A DNA stretch of 64,000 nt from Methylorubrum populi (lineage in GTDB: Bacteria > Pseudomonadota > Alphaproteobacteria > Rhizobiales > Beijerinckiaceae): assembly GCF_002355515.1 (NCBI RefSeq), contig NZ_AP014809.1:650001-714000 (forward strand), in the 5' to 3' direction. Of the stretch, positions 54,665 to 62,941 are shown in pieces. Below the pieces are notes generated by a model. It did no database searches. It was not told the origin of the DNA and saw only the letters and a list, made by a program, of their open reading frames with translations. The first letter of the stretch is position 1; the number at the start of each line of letters is the position of its first letter. Made by a program: the position numbers and the translations under genes.

Positions 54665-54937
54665 GTGAAAATCCTCAAGACCACCCTCGCCGCCACGCTC
54701 GCGATTTCGCTCGCCGCCGCCCCGGCCGTGGCCGACACGCCCGGCAAGGACTGGATGCCGATCGATCAAGTTCTGACCAAGCTGACCGAGGCCGGCTACG
54801 GCTCGGTGCGCAGCATCGAGGCCGATGACGGCCTGTGGAAGGCCAAGGCCAGCCGCGACGGCCGGAACGTCAAGGTTCAGCTCGACCCGCATTCCGGCGT
54901 CATCGTCGAGAAGGCCGGAAAGACCCGCGACGACTGA
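54665..54937 (+). CDS. Exported PepSY-like domain protein
   Basis: A 90-residue protein with a signal peptide (VKILKTTLAATLAISLAAAP, cut near VADT). The mature domain has the PepSY-like pattern MPIDQVLTKLTEAGYGSVRS, then KASRDGRNVKVQLDPHSG, as found in many periplasmic small proteins. The start is GTG at 54665, since the leader opens there; a further-upstream frame from 54620 has no signal. It is on the plus strand, embedded between minus-strand flagellar genes, and its relation to motility is unclear. Confidence 0.75.
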   Translation: MKILKTTLAATLAISLAAAPAVADTPGKDWMPIDQVLTKLTEAGYGSVRSIEADDGLWKAKASRDGRNVKVQLDPHSGVIVEKAGKTRDD

Positions 54938-54950
54938 GGCGGAGGCCGCC

Positions 54951-55247
54951 TCACGCCTTCTCCGATCGCGCCGCCAGCAGTGCAGCATGCGACGCCTCCA
55001 GCTCGGCGAGCGCCGCCCGCGCCTCGTCGATCTTGAGGCTGAGCGCATCCAGCACCTCGCGGCCCTCCTCCTTGAACGAGCGCACCGCCTCCCCGGCCTG
55101 GGTCAGGGCCACCCCGGAGGCGGCGACCGCCGCGCCGTACTCGGCCTGGGTCCGGTCGAGGCGCTTGAGCTTGAGGTACATCGGCACCACGCAGGCGCTC
55201 GTGGCCACGAGCGCGACGAGGAGTATGCCGTCAACCAAGGAGCCCAT
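54951..55247 (-). CDS. Membrane-anchored coiled-coil protein between fliM and fliN
   Basis: A 98-residue protein with one N-terminal helix (VDGILLVALVATSACVVPMY at 5-24) followed by a heptad-like coiled coil (about 30-90: RSFKEEGREVLDALSLKIDE, LAELEASHAALLAARSEK). The start overlaps the 3' end of fliM by 17 bp and has GGAGGG just upstream, so it is translated with fliM. I do not recognise a family; a role at the motor is inferred only from position. Confidence 0.78.
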   Translation of the reverse strand: MGSLVDGILLVALVATSACVVPMYLKLKRLDRTQAEYGAAVAASGVALTQAGEAVRSFKEEGREVLDALSLKIDEARAALAELEASHAALLAARSEKA

Positions 55248-56229
55248 GGGCGCCCTCCTTCTCCGGAGTGATCGCGTCCTCGACTCGCAGGACGTAGGCG
55301 CCCTGCGACTGCCCGGCCCGGCACCAGAACAGCGGCCGGTCGTTGCCCTCGAGCTTGACCCGGGTCGCGGGGGTGGCGTCGAGGGTGAGCACCTGCCCGA
55401 CCTTGAGCCCGGCGATCTCGCCGAGCGTGAGGTGACGCTCCTCGAGCACGGCCCGCAGGCGCACGGTGGTCTTCTGCACCTCCGCGGCGATCTGCTCGGC
55501 CCAGCGCGGGTCGCGGGCCGACGACTCGCCGGTCAGCACCTTGGCCAGAGCCGGGCGCAGCGGATTCAGCACCGTCTGCGGGATGATGAGGAACATCTCG
55601 CCGCCGCGGTTGAGCGCCTGGAGCAGGAACTTGGCCTGGACCGCCTTGTTGGACCGGCGGCCGATCACCGCGAACTCCATCCGGGTCTCGGTGCGCTCCA
55701 GGCGGAAGCTCGTCTGCGAGACGAGGCCGAAGGAGGATTCCAGCGCCTTGCCGACCTGCTCGAACACCATCTGCGCGATGCGCAGCTCGATCGCGGAGAA
55801 GGTGCGCTCGTCCTCGACCGGCGGTTCGGAACCGTCCGAGCCGAACAGCACCTCGGTCATGGTGTAGATGAAGTCCCGGTCGAGCCCGACGAGGACGTGC
55901 CCGTCCCAGCCCGGCGCGTGGAAGATGCCGACCACCGCGTTGGCGTCGTAGGTGTCGAGGAACTCGCCGAAGCGGCCGCTCTCGACGCCGCTCAGGGAGT
56001 AGAAGGTCGAAGAGGCAGCCAGATGCTTGGCGGCGTCGCTGCACGCGGTGGCGAGGCGGTCGAACACCACGCTGAGCATCGGCAACCGGTCGAGCGACAG
56101 GCCGCCGGCCTCCTGGATGCGCGTGCGGATGTCGGGCGCAGGCTTGGTCGCCGTGACGAAGGGCGGGAGGACCGGGACGGGCTCGGCCGCGGGTTCCGTC
56201 CCGGCCTCGGAGGTCTGGGTATCGTCCAT
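55231..56229 (-). CDS. fliM: Flagellar motor switch protein FliM
   Basis: A 332-residue C-ring protein. CheC-like middle domain: LSLDRLPMLSVVFDRLATAC, GIFHAPGWDGHVLVGLDRDF, TFSAIELRIAQMVFEQVGKA. C-terminal FliN-like domain: VRLRAVLEERHLTLGEIAGL, KVGQVLTLDATPATRVKLEG. The canonical N-terminal CheY-binding motif is not obvious. It is coupled to the 98-residue gene downstream and follows motA. Confidence 0.93.
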   Translation of the reverse strand: MDDTQTSEAGTEPAAEPVPVLPPFVTATKPAPDIRTRIQEAGGLSLDRLPMLSVVFDRLATACSDAAKHLAASSTFYSLSGVESGRFGEFLDTYDANAVVGIFHAPGWDGHVLVGLDRDFIYTMTEVLFGSDGSEPPVEDERTFSAIELRIAQMVFEQVGKALESSFGLVSQTSFRLERTETRMEFAVIGRRSNKAVQAKFLLQALNRGGEMFLIIPQTVLNPLRPALAKVLTGESSARDPRWAEQIAAEVQKTTVRLRAVLEERHLTLGEIAGLKVGQVLTLDATPATRVKLEGNDRPLFWCRAGQSQGAYVLRVEDAITPEKEGAHGLLG

Positions 56230-56241
56230 CGGCGAAGCCCC

Positions 56242-57117
56242 TTACGCCGCGGCCGGTTCGGCGCGGGCGCCCGGCACGGTGGCGCTCTCGACCTCGTCGA
56301 TGGTCGGGCGATCGGCGCCCGCGATGCCCTTGCGGCCGTGCTCGATCGCGACCTGGGGCAGCGCGCCGTTCATGTAGGCGATCAGGCTCTGCTTCACGAT
56401 GGTGTAGGGGGCGCACTGCTTCTCGCGCACGCCCTTCACCTTGATGGCGAGCGGGGCCAGCACGCCGTAGGAGGCGAACACGCCGAAGAAGGTACCGACC
56501 AGCGCGGCGCCGATCAGGCCGCCGAGGATCTGCGGCGACTGGTCGAGCGCGCCCATCGCCTTCACGATGCCGAGCACCGCCGCGACGATGCCGAGCGCCG
56601 GCAGCGCCTCGGCCACGGTGTTGATCGCGGCGTAGGGCTTGAGCCGGTACTTCTTGTGGGTGCCGATCTCCTCCTCCATCAGCGCCTCGATCTCGTGCGA
56701 GCGGGCGTTGCCGATCAGGATCAGGCGGCAATAGTCGCAGATGAACAGGAGCAGATCCTGATCCTTGGTCACATCGGGATAGTTCTTGAAGATCTCGGAA
56801 TTGGCCGGATCGTCGAAATGCGTCTCGACTTCGTTGCGCGGCTTGGTCTTCAGTTCGCGCATCAGGGCGTGCAGCAGCCCGAGCAGCGAGAGGAAGTCCT
56901 GGCGCTTCGGCCCCTTGTTGGTGAAGGCCTCCATCGTCGCCTTGCCAGAATCCATCACGACCTTCAGCGGGTTGGCGATGACGAAGGTGCCCGCCGCCAT
57001 GCCGCCGATGATGACGAACTCCCAGGGCTGCCAGATCACGATCAGGTGCCCGCCCATGGCGACGAAGCCGCCGAGCATGCAGCCGATCGCGATGACGAGG
57101 CCGACGAGGATTCCCAT
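56242..57117 (-). CDS. motA: Flagellar stator protein MotA
   Basis: A 291-residue stator protein with four membrane helices: VGLVIAIGCMLGGFVAMGG and EFVIIGGMAAGTFVIAN near the N-terminus, and ALPALGIVAAVLGIVKAMGA and LIGAALVGTFFGVFASYGVL further on. The cytoplasmic loop holds FKNYPDVTKDQDLLLFICDY. The ATG at 57117 (MGILVGLVIAIG) replaces a longer upstream frame. It starts the minus-strand operon with fliM and is divergent from hslV across 242 bp. Confidence 0.96.
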   Translation of the reverse strand: MGILVGLVIAIGCMLGGFVAMGGHLIVIWQPWEFVIIGGMAAGTFVIANPLKVVMDSGKATMEAFTNKGPKRQDFLSLLGLLHALMRELKTKPRNEVETHFDDPANSEIFKNYPDVTKDQDLLLFICDYCRLILIGNARSHEIEALMEEEIGTHKKYRLKPYAAINTVAEALPALGIVAAVLGIVKAMGALDQSPQILGGLIGAALVGTFFGVFASYGVLAPLAIKVKGVREKQCAPYTIVKQSLIAYMNGALPQVAIEHGRKGIAGADRPTIDEVESATVPGARAEPAAA

Positions 57118-57359
57118 GGGAAGGCTCCGGGGGACACCGCTGCGGGGACGGGTGCCGACGCGCGGCGGCCCTTTGTCCCGAGCGAATACGGGCGGTGGCT
57201 TGCGCGGAGCTTTTTGGAGCGATGCGGTGCCCCCGCTTGGAGCCGGGCACCCGAGCGCATAACTGAGGCTCATGTCTCGTGGCGATGCGCCCGACCGGTG
57301 GTCGGGAGCATCGCGTTCGGCGGACTCCCGCCGCCTCGCATTCGCGAGGGCAGCCGGTG

Positions 57360-57980
57360 ATGAGCGATTCTCATCGTCGGCTGGCGTCCCATGTGATTCA
57401 AACGTACCGGAGCGCCTCCTTGGCCCAGACCGACGATCGCCTGCCGCAGATGCACGCCACCACGATCCTGATGGTCCGCAAGGGCGGCCGGGTGGTGATC
57501 GGCGGCGACGGACAGGTCAGCCTCGGCCAGACCATCGTGAAGGGCAATGCCCGCAAGGTCCGGCGGCTCGCCAAGGGCAGCGTCATCGGCGGCTTCGCCG
57601 GCGCGACCGCCGACGCCTTCACCCTGTTCGAGCGGCTCGAGGCCAAGCTGGAGCAGTATCCCGGCCAGCTCACCCGCGCCTGCGTCGAGCTCACCAAGGA
57701 CTGGCGCACCGACCGCTATCTGCGCCGCCTGGAGGCGATGATGCTGGTAGCCGACAAGGACGTCAGCCTGCTGCTCTCCGGCTCCGGCGACGTGCTGGAA
57801 CCCGAGACCGGGGTGATGGCGATCGGATCGGGCGGCAATTTCGCGCTGGCCGCCGCCCGGGCACTGGAGGACGGCGAGCACGATGCCGAGGCGATCGTGC
57901 GCCGGTCGATGAAGATCGCCGCCGAGATCTGCGTCTACACCAACGGCAACCTCGTGATCGAAGCCCTCGACGCGGCCTGA
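57360..57980 (+). CDS. hslV: ATP-dependent protease peptidase subunit HslV (with long N-terminal extension)
   Basis: A 206-residue peptidase of the HslUV protease. The active-site Thr after removal of the pro-part should be in [20 protein letters not shown] (residue 34), followed by [40 protein letters not shown] and [19 protein letters not shown]. The pro-segment is about 33 residues if the ATG at 57360 is used; an ATG at 57450 (just before HATT) would leave a two-residue pro-part. AGGG lies 9 nt upstream of 57360. hslU follows 110 bp downstream. Confidence 0.93.
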   Translation: MSDSHRRLASHVIQTYRSASLAQTDDRLPQMHATTILMVRKGGRVVIGGDGQVSLGQTIVKGNARKVRRLAKGSVIGGFAGATADAFTLFERLEAKLEQYPGQLTRACVELTKDWRTDRYLRRLEAMMLVADKDVSLLLSGSGDVLEPETGVMAIGSGGNFALAAARALEDGEHDAEAIVRRSMKIAAEICVYTNGNLVIEALDAA

Positions 57981-58090
57981 GGGCCGCGCTCCCTGGAAAG
58001 CCGGGCTTTGCCCGCTTAGATCGTTTTCGGGGAAGGCTCCGCGCCCGACGCGCCGCCCCGCAAGTTCAAGAAAATGGCCGCAGGAGCCCG

Positions 58091-59404
58091 ATGACCACCT
58101 TCTCTCCCCGCGAGATCGTCTCCGAGCTCGACCGCTTCATCGTCGGCCAGAAGGACGCCAAGCGCGCGGTCGCCATCGCGCTGCGCAACCGCTGGCGCCG
58201 CCAGCAGCTCAAAGGGCCGCTGCGGGACGAGGTGGCGCCCAAGAACATCCTGATGATCGGCCCGACCGGCTGCGGCAAGACCGAGATCGCCCGCCGCCTC
58301 GCGCGGCTGGCCGGCGCGCCCTTCCTCAAGGTCGAGGCCACCAAGTTCACCGAGGTCGGCTATGTCGGCCGCGACGTCGAGCAGATCGTGCGCGACCTCG
58401 TCGAGGTCGGCATCGGCCTGACGCGGGAGGAGAAGCGCAAGGCGGTCAAGGCCAAGGCGGAGGCCGCGGCCGAGTCGCGCATCCTCGACGCGCTGGTCGG
58501 CCCGACCGCGAGCCAGGCGACCCGCGAGAGCTTCCGCAAGAAACTGCGTGCCAGCGAGCTCGACGACAAGGAGGTCGAGATCGAACTCGTCCCGTCAGGC
58601 CCGCAGGGCATGCCGATGTTCGAGATCCCCGGCATGCCGGGCGCCTCCATGGGCGCGATCAACATTTCCGACATGCTCGGCAAGGCGCTGGGCGGCCAGC
58701 GCGGCAAGCCGCGCCGCATCACCGTCGCCGACGCCTACGCGCCGCTGATCGCCGAGGAGAGCGACAAGCTCGTGGACGACGACGCGCTCACCCGCGAGGC
58801 GATCCGCGAGGTCGAGGACAACGGCATCGTCTTCCTCGACGAGATCGACAAGATCTGCGCCCGCGAGGGCCGCTCCGGCGCCGACGTGTCCCGCGAGGGC
58901 GTGCAGCGCGACCTGCTGCCCTTGATCGAGGGCACCACGGTGGCGACCAAGCACGGGCCGGTGAAGACGGACCACATCCTGTTCATCGCATCCGGCGCCT
59001 TCCACGTCTCGAAGCCGTCCGACCTGCTGCCCGAGTTGCAGGGGCGCCTGCCGATCCGCGTCGAGCTGCAGCCGCTGACCGTGGAGGATTTCAAGCAGAT
59101 CCTCACCGCCACGGAGGCGAGCCTGATCAAGCAGACCGTGGCGCTGATGGAGACGGAGGGCGTCACCCTCGACTTCACCGAGGACGCCATCGACGCGCTC
59201 GCCCGCGTGGCGGTGGAGGTGAACGGCTCGGTTGAGAATATCGGCGCCCGCCGCCTCCAGACCGTGCTGGAGCGGGTGATCGACGAGATCTCCTTCACTG
59301 CCACCGACCGCTCCGGCGAGACGGTGCCGATCGATGCGGGCTACGTGCGCGAGCGGGTGGCGGATCTCGCCGCCAACACGGATCTCAGCCGCTTCATCCT
59401 CTGA
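58091..59404 (+). CDS. hslU: HslUV protease ATPase subunit HslU
   Basis: A 437-residue AAA+ unfoldase. Walker A is [20 protein letters not shown], Walker B is [20 protein letters not shown]. The I-domain (about 110-210) includes [20 protein letters not shown]. The C-terminal [23 protein letters not shown] motif ([20 protein letters not shown]) and terminal RFIL contact HslV. A strong AGGAG precedes the ATG at 58091. It is probably co-transcribed with hslV. Confidence 0.97.
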   Translation: MTTFSPREIVSELDRFIVGQKDAKRAVAIALRNRWRRQQLKGPLRDEVAPKNILMIGPTGCGKTEIARRLARLAGAPFLKVEATKFTEVGYVGRDVEQIVRDLVEVGIGLTREEKRKAVKAKAEAAAESRILDALVGPTASQATRESFRKKLRASELDDKEVEIELVPSGPQGMPMFEIPGMPGASMGAINISDMLGKALGGQRGKPRRITVADAYAPLIAEESDKLVDDDALTREAIREVEDNGIVFLDEIDKICAREGRSGADVSREGVQRDLLPLIEGTTVATKHGPVKTDHILFIASGAFHVSKPSDLLPELQGRLPIRVELQPLTVEDFKQILTATEASLIKQTVALMETEGVTLDFTEDAIDALARVAVEVNGSVENIGARRLQTVLERVIDEISFTATDRSGETVPIDAGYVRERVADLAANTDLSRFIL

Positions 59405-59406
59405 CC

Positions 59407-60312
59407 GTGCGCGCACGGCCGGAGGCGTCCGACGTCGCCCTGCCGATCCTCGCGCTCGTTGCGGGGATGGTGTCGATCCAGTGCGGCGCCGCCCTCGCCA
59501 AGGGCTTGTTTCCCGTCGTCGGCGCGGCGGGCGTCACGGCTCTGCGCGTCGGCTTCTCCGCGCTGATCCTGCTCGCGGTCTGGCGGCCGTGGCGGCGCGG
59601 CCCCGAACGCGGCGATCTCGGCGCCATCGCGCTCTACGGCGCGGCGCTCGGTCTGATGAACCTGCTGTTCTATCTGGCGCTGCGCACGATTCCGCTCGGG
59701 ATCGCTGTCGCCATCGAGTTCACCGGCCCGCTCGCCGTGGCGCTGGTGGGCTCGCGCCGCGGGATCGATTTTGCCTGGATCGGCCTCGCGGTACTGGGCC
59801 TCGGCCTGCTCCTGCCGCTCGGCGACACCGCCGCCCTTGACCCGACGGGCGCGGCTCTGGCCCTCGGCGCGGGCCTGTGCTGGGCCGCCTACATCGTCTT
59901 CGGCCAGCGCGCCGGCCGGGCCGGCGGGGGGCGGGCGGTGTCCCTCGGCATGCTGGTCGCTGCCGTCGTGGTCGCGCCTGTGGGAATTGGGCAGGCCGGC
60001 ACGGCACTGTTCACGCCCGCAACCCTTGCGATGGGGCTCGTCATCGCCGTGCTGTCGAGCGCCCTGCCCTACTCGCTGGAGATGTTCGCCCTCACCCGCC
60101 TGCCCCGCCCGGCCTTCGGCGTGCTGATGAGCCTGGAGCCGGCGGTCGCGGCATTGGCCGCCCTGGCGCTCCTCGGCGAGCGGCTGACCCCGGTGCAGGG
60201 GGGCGCCATCGGCTGCATCGTGGCCGCCTCCGCCGGGATCACGCTGGCGAACCGCAAGTCTGACAAGAACAAGTCTGACAAGAGGATGCCGAAGGAGGAT
60301 GCGGCCCCTTAA
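59407..60312 (+). CDS. EamA-family exporter (RhtA-like)
   Basis: A 301-residue membrane protein with ten predicted helices in two EamA halves: VALPILALVAGMVSIQCGAA at the start and ALGAGLCWAAYIVFGQRAGR in the second half. The pattern IPLGIAVAIEFTGPLAVALV and PAFGVLMSLEPAVAALAALA matches the RhtA threonine/homoserine exporter group. The start is GTG 59407, 2 bp after hslU. The Lys-rich tail contains a short tandem repeat (KSDKNKSDKR). The substrate is only suggested by the family. Confidence 0.85.
   Translation: MRARPEASDVALPILALVAGMVSIQCGAALAKGLFPVVGAAGVTALRVGFSALILLAVWRPWRRGPERGDLGAIALYGAALGLMNLLFYLALRTIPLGIAVAIEFTGPLAVALVGSRRGIDFAWIGLAVLGLGLLLPLGDTAALDPTGAALALGAGLCWAAYIVFGQRAGRAGGGRAVSLGMLVAAVVVAPVGIGQAGTALFTPATLAMGLVIAVLSSALPYSLEMFALTRLPRPAFGVLMSLEPAVAALAALALLGERLTPVQGGAIGCIVAASAGITLANRKSDKNKSDKRMPKEDAAP
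60256..60282 (+). repeat. Short direct repeat in the exporter's 3' end
   Basis: AAGTCTGACAAG occurs twice (60256-60267 and 60271-60282) with 3 bp between, encoding KSDKNKSDK. It is a minor slippage-type repeat of no evident function. Confidence 0.6.
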
Positions 60313-60318
60313 GGCCGT

Positions 60319-61380
60319 CTACCCCTCCCAGACCTGCCCCGGCCGCAACGCCAGGAACCGCTCCGGCGGCAATCCCGCCGCCGTCAGCGCCTCGGCCAGG
60401 GCCTCGACCGGGCGCTCGATGCCCTCGTCGGTGAGCTTGAAGGTGCCCCAATGGTGGCCGAGCGCCTGATCGGCGCCGAGCAGTGTCAGGGCCTCCACCG
60501 CGTCGGCCGGGTTCATGTGCTGAGGCTGCATGAACCAGCGCGGCTCGTAGGCGCCGATCGGCAGGGTCGCGAGCCGGGGCGGGCCGAAGCGGGCGCGGAT
60601 CTCGCGGAAGATCGCGCCGTCGCCCAGCCCCGTATCACCGACATGGTAGTGCACCCCGCGCGGCGTGGTGAGCAGGAAGGCGCACCACAGCGCCATGCGC
60701 CGGTCGTTGAAGCCGCGGGCCGACCAGTGGTTGGCGGGCGTCAGGTGCGCGGTGATGCCCGAGCCGAGATCGACCGACTCGCCCCAGTCGCGGGTCTCGA
60801 CATGCATGGTCTCGTCGTAGCCGCGCAGGATCGCGTCGTTGCCGAGCGGGGCCACGATCAACGGCTGATGGTCCTGCCAGAGCCGGGCGACGGTGGGGCC
60901 GTCGAGATGGTCGTAGTGGTTGTGGGTGATCAGCACCGCGTCGATGGGCGGGAGATCCGCATAGGCGATGCCGGGCGGGTTCACGCGCTTCGGGCCGGCG
61001 AAGCGGAACGGGCTCGCGCGCCGGGCGAAGACCGGATCGACGAGGATGTTGCGGCCGGCCACCTGGAACAGGTAGCTCGCATGCCCGATCAGCACGACGC
61101 GAAAGTCCTCGACCCGCTCCGGCGGCTTGTCCGCCGGGAACGAGCTTGGGAAGCTCGCCGGCCAGACCTCCGGCTTGCCGGTCCGGCGCCAGCGGGCGAG
61201 GTCGCCGAGCGACTTGTCGGGGGGCTGGTTCGCGGCGTGGAAGCGCAGGCCGTCGAAATGGTCGCTGATGGGCCCGCGGTAATAGGGGTTGCGGCCCCGG
61301 CGATGGGCGGCGTAGCCGACGCCCCCCAGGGTCATCACCGTGGCCGCGCTGGCGACCGTGAGCAGGCCACGCTTCTTCAT
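60319..61380 (-). CDS. MBL-fold metal-dependent hydrolase (NAPE-PLD/UlaG-like)
   Basis: A 353-residue protein with an N-terminal hydrophobic leader (LLTVASAATVMTLGGVGYAA). The metallo-beta-lactamase motif is LITHNHYDHLDGPTVARLW (HxHxDH-like), followed by LTPANHWSARG and VHYHVGDTG. The substrate-side phrases ALWCAFLLTTPRGVHYHVGD and GAYEPRWFMQPQHMNPADAV match the N-acyl-phosphatidylethanolamine phospholipase D-like/RomA group. The function may be lipid or ester hydrolysis. It is probably membrane-anchored and converges on the exporter. Confidence 0.86.
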   Translation of the reverse strand: MKKRGLLTVASAATVMTLGGVGYAAHRRGRNPYYRGPISDHFDGLRFHAANQPPDKSLGDLARWRRTGKPEVWPASFPSSFPADKPPERVEDFRVVLIGHASYLFQVAGRNILVDPVFARRASPFRFAGPKRVNPPGIAYADLPPIDAVLITHNHYDHLDGPTVARLWQDHQPLIVAPLGNDAILRGYDETMHVETRDWGESVDLGSGITAHLTPANHWSARGFNDRRMALWCAFLLTTPRGVHYHVGDTGLGDGAIFREIRARFGPPRLATLPIGAYEPRWFMQPQHMNPADAVEALTLLGADQALGHHWGTFKLTDEGIERPVEALAEALTAAGLPPERFLALRPGQVWEG

Positions 61381-61429
61381 ACGGCCAAGATGGCCCGTAC
61401 GGTTCCCGGTTCAAGCGCGGCGCGGAGCC

Positions 61430-62515
61430 TCAGGAGCGCCAGCGCAGCTCCTGGCGCGTCAGCGGGTTGGCGAAGGGCCGGCCCTCGCGGGCGGCCTCCA
61501 GGGCCTCGCGCTTGAGGCGGAAGTACCATTGCGAGGGCAGATCGCCCTGGCCCAGCAGCACCATGGTCGGCTTGCGGTCGAGGCCGGCCTGGGCGTGCTG
61601 CAGCACCTGCTGATCCTGGGTCAGGAACTGGCGCATCAGCGGCTTTGCGATCGGCTTCAGCAGGTTGAGCGCGGGCATACTCCAGTAGAGCGCATTGGTC
61701 AGCATCGTCCGGTTGGGGCCCATCGGCGTGGCGAACGTGTAGTTCGCCACCCGCTTCGTACCCGCCTTGATCCGCTCCAGCCGCACGCCGGGCAGGCGGA
61801 ACTCGATCTCGACCGCCGGCGCGCCGCCGAGCAGGCGATAGACCGGCGAACTCGTCGTCGTGGCGTGGCTCGTCATGACGAAGCCGTGCGGCACGGGCTG
61901 GAAGGTCTTCACCTTCTCCCGCAGCTCCTTGGAGGGCCGGAACCACCACGTGTCGTGGACGAAGGCGACATGGCCGGGATCGACGAGGCTCAACGTCGTC
62001 AGGTCGAAGGAGGCCTCGACCTCCAGTTCGAGCACGAGGCAGCCCGCCGGCTCGAAATCGAGGGCGGGCACCGCCGGCACCGCCTCCGGGTCGGAGGGTC
62101 CGAGATGCGGGTTGACCCAGAGGAAGCCCGCGCTCTCGACGATGGGGAAGCGCTGGACCGCAATGCGCGAGAAGTCGGAGGCGTCGTGCTCGGAGAGCGT
62201 CGGCACATCGCGGCAGCGTCCGTCGGTGCCGAAGCGCCAGCCGTGGAATGGGCACATCAGCGTGTCGCCGTCGAACTTGCCCTTGGATAGGGCCATGCCG
62301 CGATGGGGACAGCGGTCGCGCAGGGCGAACAGGGCGCCGTCCTTGCCCCGGCCGAGCACCACCTGCTCGCCGTTGAGCGCGACAGCCCGCATCTTGCCGC
62401 CGGCAACCGCGGAGGCTTGCCCGGCGCAGTACCACGCGTTCGGCAGCGGCTCGCGCATGGCGCGCGGATCGAGGGCGTCGTCGGTGGAAACGCGCGGGGC
62501 GGCGGCGGAGGACAT
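61430..62515 (-). CDS. Rieske (2Fe-2S) aromatic-ring-type oxygenase
   Basis: A 361-residue oxygenase. The Rieske motif CPHRGMALSKG ... MCPFHGWRFG (two Cys-His pairs) is in the N-terminal 100 residues. The C-terminal catalytic domain has a mononuclear iron site suggested by VDPGHVAFVHDTWWF, followed by KTFQPVPHGFVMTSHA. It resembles the vanillate monooxygenase/phenylpropionate dioxygenase alpha-subunit type. No reductase or ferredoxin gene is adjacent, so the electron donor lies elsewhere. The ATG at 62515 is chosen; the longer frame to 62983 covers the micro-ORF antisense. The substrate is unknown. Confidence 0.88.
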   Translation of the reverse strand: MSSAAAPRVSTDDALDPRAMREPLPNAWYCAGQASAVAGGKMRAVALNGEQVVLGRGKDGALFALRDRCPHRGMALSKGKFDGDTLMCPFHGWRFGTDGRCRDVPTLSEHDASDFSRIAVQRFPIVESAGFLWVNPHLGPSDPEAVPAVPALDFEPAGCLVLELEVEASFDLTTLSLVDPGHVAFVHDTWWFRPSKELREKVKTFQPVPHGFVMTSHATTTSSPVYRLLGGAPAVEIEFRLPGVRLERIKAGTKRVANYTFATPMGPNRTMLTNALYWSMPALNLLKPIAKPLMRQFLTQDQQVLQHAQAGLDRKPTMVLLGQGDLPSQWYFRLKREALEAAREGRPFANPLTRQELRWRS

Positions 62516-62704
62516 AGACTCGAAAAGCCCGATGCTGACGGGCGCCCTCTTTAGGCCTCCCGTCGCCGGTCGGCCAGCAGGGCGGCCATCCGGGTCATCG
62601 GGGCCGCATTGTGCACCGCGGCGAGACAACGCACCGGATCGGCCGCGAGGGGTCTTTCGCGCGGCGGAATTCCTCCCTACCTTGGGGCTCATCCGCAACG
62701 AACG

Positions 62705-62718
62705 AAAGGAGGTGATCC
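62705..62718 (+). promoter_or_regulatory. Exceptionally strong Shine-Dalgarno of the 62720 micro-ORF
   Basis: AAAGGAGGTGATCC at 62705-62718 (AAAGGAGGTGATCCAG to 62720) is exactly complementary to the 3' end of bacterial 16S rRNA. The core GGAGG lies 7 nt before the GTG start. Ordinary genes in this window show 4-6 nt of pairing. Confidence 0.8.
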
Positions 62719-62719
62719 A

Positions 62720-62788
62720 GTGTCTCATTGTCATCAGCCGTCGCCGACGACCAAGGCCTGGACCGTTACCTCCGGCGTGTGCGCCTAA
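62720..62788 (+). CDS. 22-residue micro-ORF with an extended anti-16S leader
   Basis: A GTG-started frame of 22 codons (MSHCHQPSPTTKAWTVTSG, then VCA and TAA). It has an N-terminal SHCH cluster, a central Trp and a C-terminal Cys. It directly follows a 16-nt sequence fully complementary to the 16S rRNA 3' end, so it should be translated very efficiently. It is followed by a 13-bp hairpin at 62840 and a further strong terminator-like palindrome at 62897. There is no leader-peptide target gene downstream on the same strand. No family is recognised. It could be a small regulatory or metal-binding peptide, or a ribosome-binding decoy. It is too short to prove by composition. Confidence 0.55.
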   Translation: MSHCHQPSPTTKAWTVTSGVCA

Positions 62789-62839
62789 CGCATTCGCGGG
62801 ATCACGACAGGTTTCGTCGGACTGACCGGTTCGACAATG

Positions 62840-62869
62840 GAAGGGCCGCCCCCATCGGGGCGGCCCTTC
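62840..62869 (+). terminator. 13-bp perfect stem-loop after the micro-ORF
   Basis: GAAGGGCCGCCCC (62840-62852) pairs perfectly with GGGGCGGCCCTTC (62857-62869), with a 4-nt CATC loop. There is no U tract on the plus strand, so it may work only as a weak terminator or a 3' stabiliser. Confidence 0.6.
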
Positions 62870-62896
62870 GCATGTTCGGGATGTCGACGGCAGCAG

Positions 62897-62941
62897 CCTA
62901 GCGCATCGTGCCGGATATCGGATCCGGCACGATGCGCTAGG
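62897..62941 (+). terminator. 20-bp perfect inverted repeat followed by a T tract
   Basis: The arms begin CCTAGCGCATCGTGCCGGAT (62897-62916) and end in its exact complement at 62922-62941, with a 5-nt loop. CTTTTGTTTTTG follows, so it can act as a strong intrinsic terminator on the plus strand. Its outer part (CTAGCGCATC) recurs in short form at the 3' side (CTCTAGCGC near 63000), and a second hairpin TCCCGAAAG/CTTTCGGGA lies at 62964-62992. The whole 62897-63006 block has the look of an interspersed Rhizobiales palindromic repeat. Confidence 0.75.

Noticed and set aside
55103..57250. A 715-codon minus-strand ORF overlapping motA and fliM
   Set aside because: It is frame-shifted against two certain genes and rich in Arg/Gly/Ala without any domain.
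54835..57360. An 841-codon plus-strand ORF antisense to fliM and motA
   Set aside because: It mirrors the minus-strand flagellar genes and has shadow-type composition (Gly/Arg/Asp-rich, no domain).
60256..60282. A possible tandem repeat array or CRISPR
   Set aside because: There are only two 12-bp units, and they lie inside a coding tail. No array-like spacing is found anywhere in the window.
62516..62704. A longer Rieske reading frame to 62983
   Set aside because: The extra N-terminal part has no conserved sequence and would lie over the hairpin and the micro-ORF.
62705..62720. A fragment of an rRNA operon (antisense 16S end)
   Set aside because: The match stops after 16 nt and no other rRNA sequence is near. 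Its place before a start codon fits a Shine-Dalgarno better.
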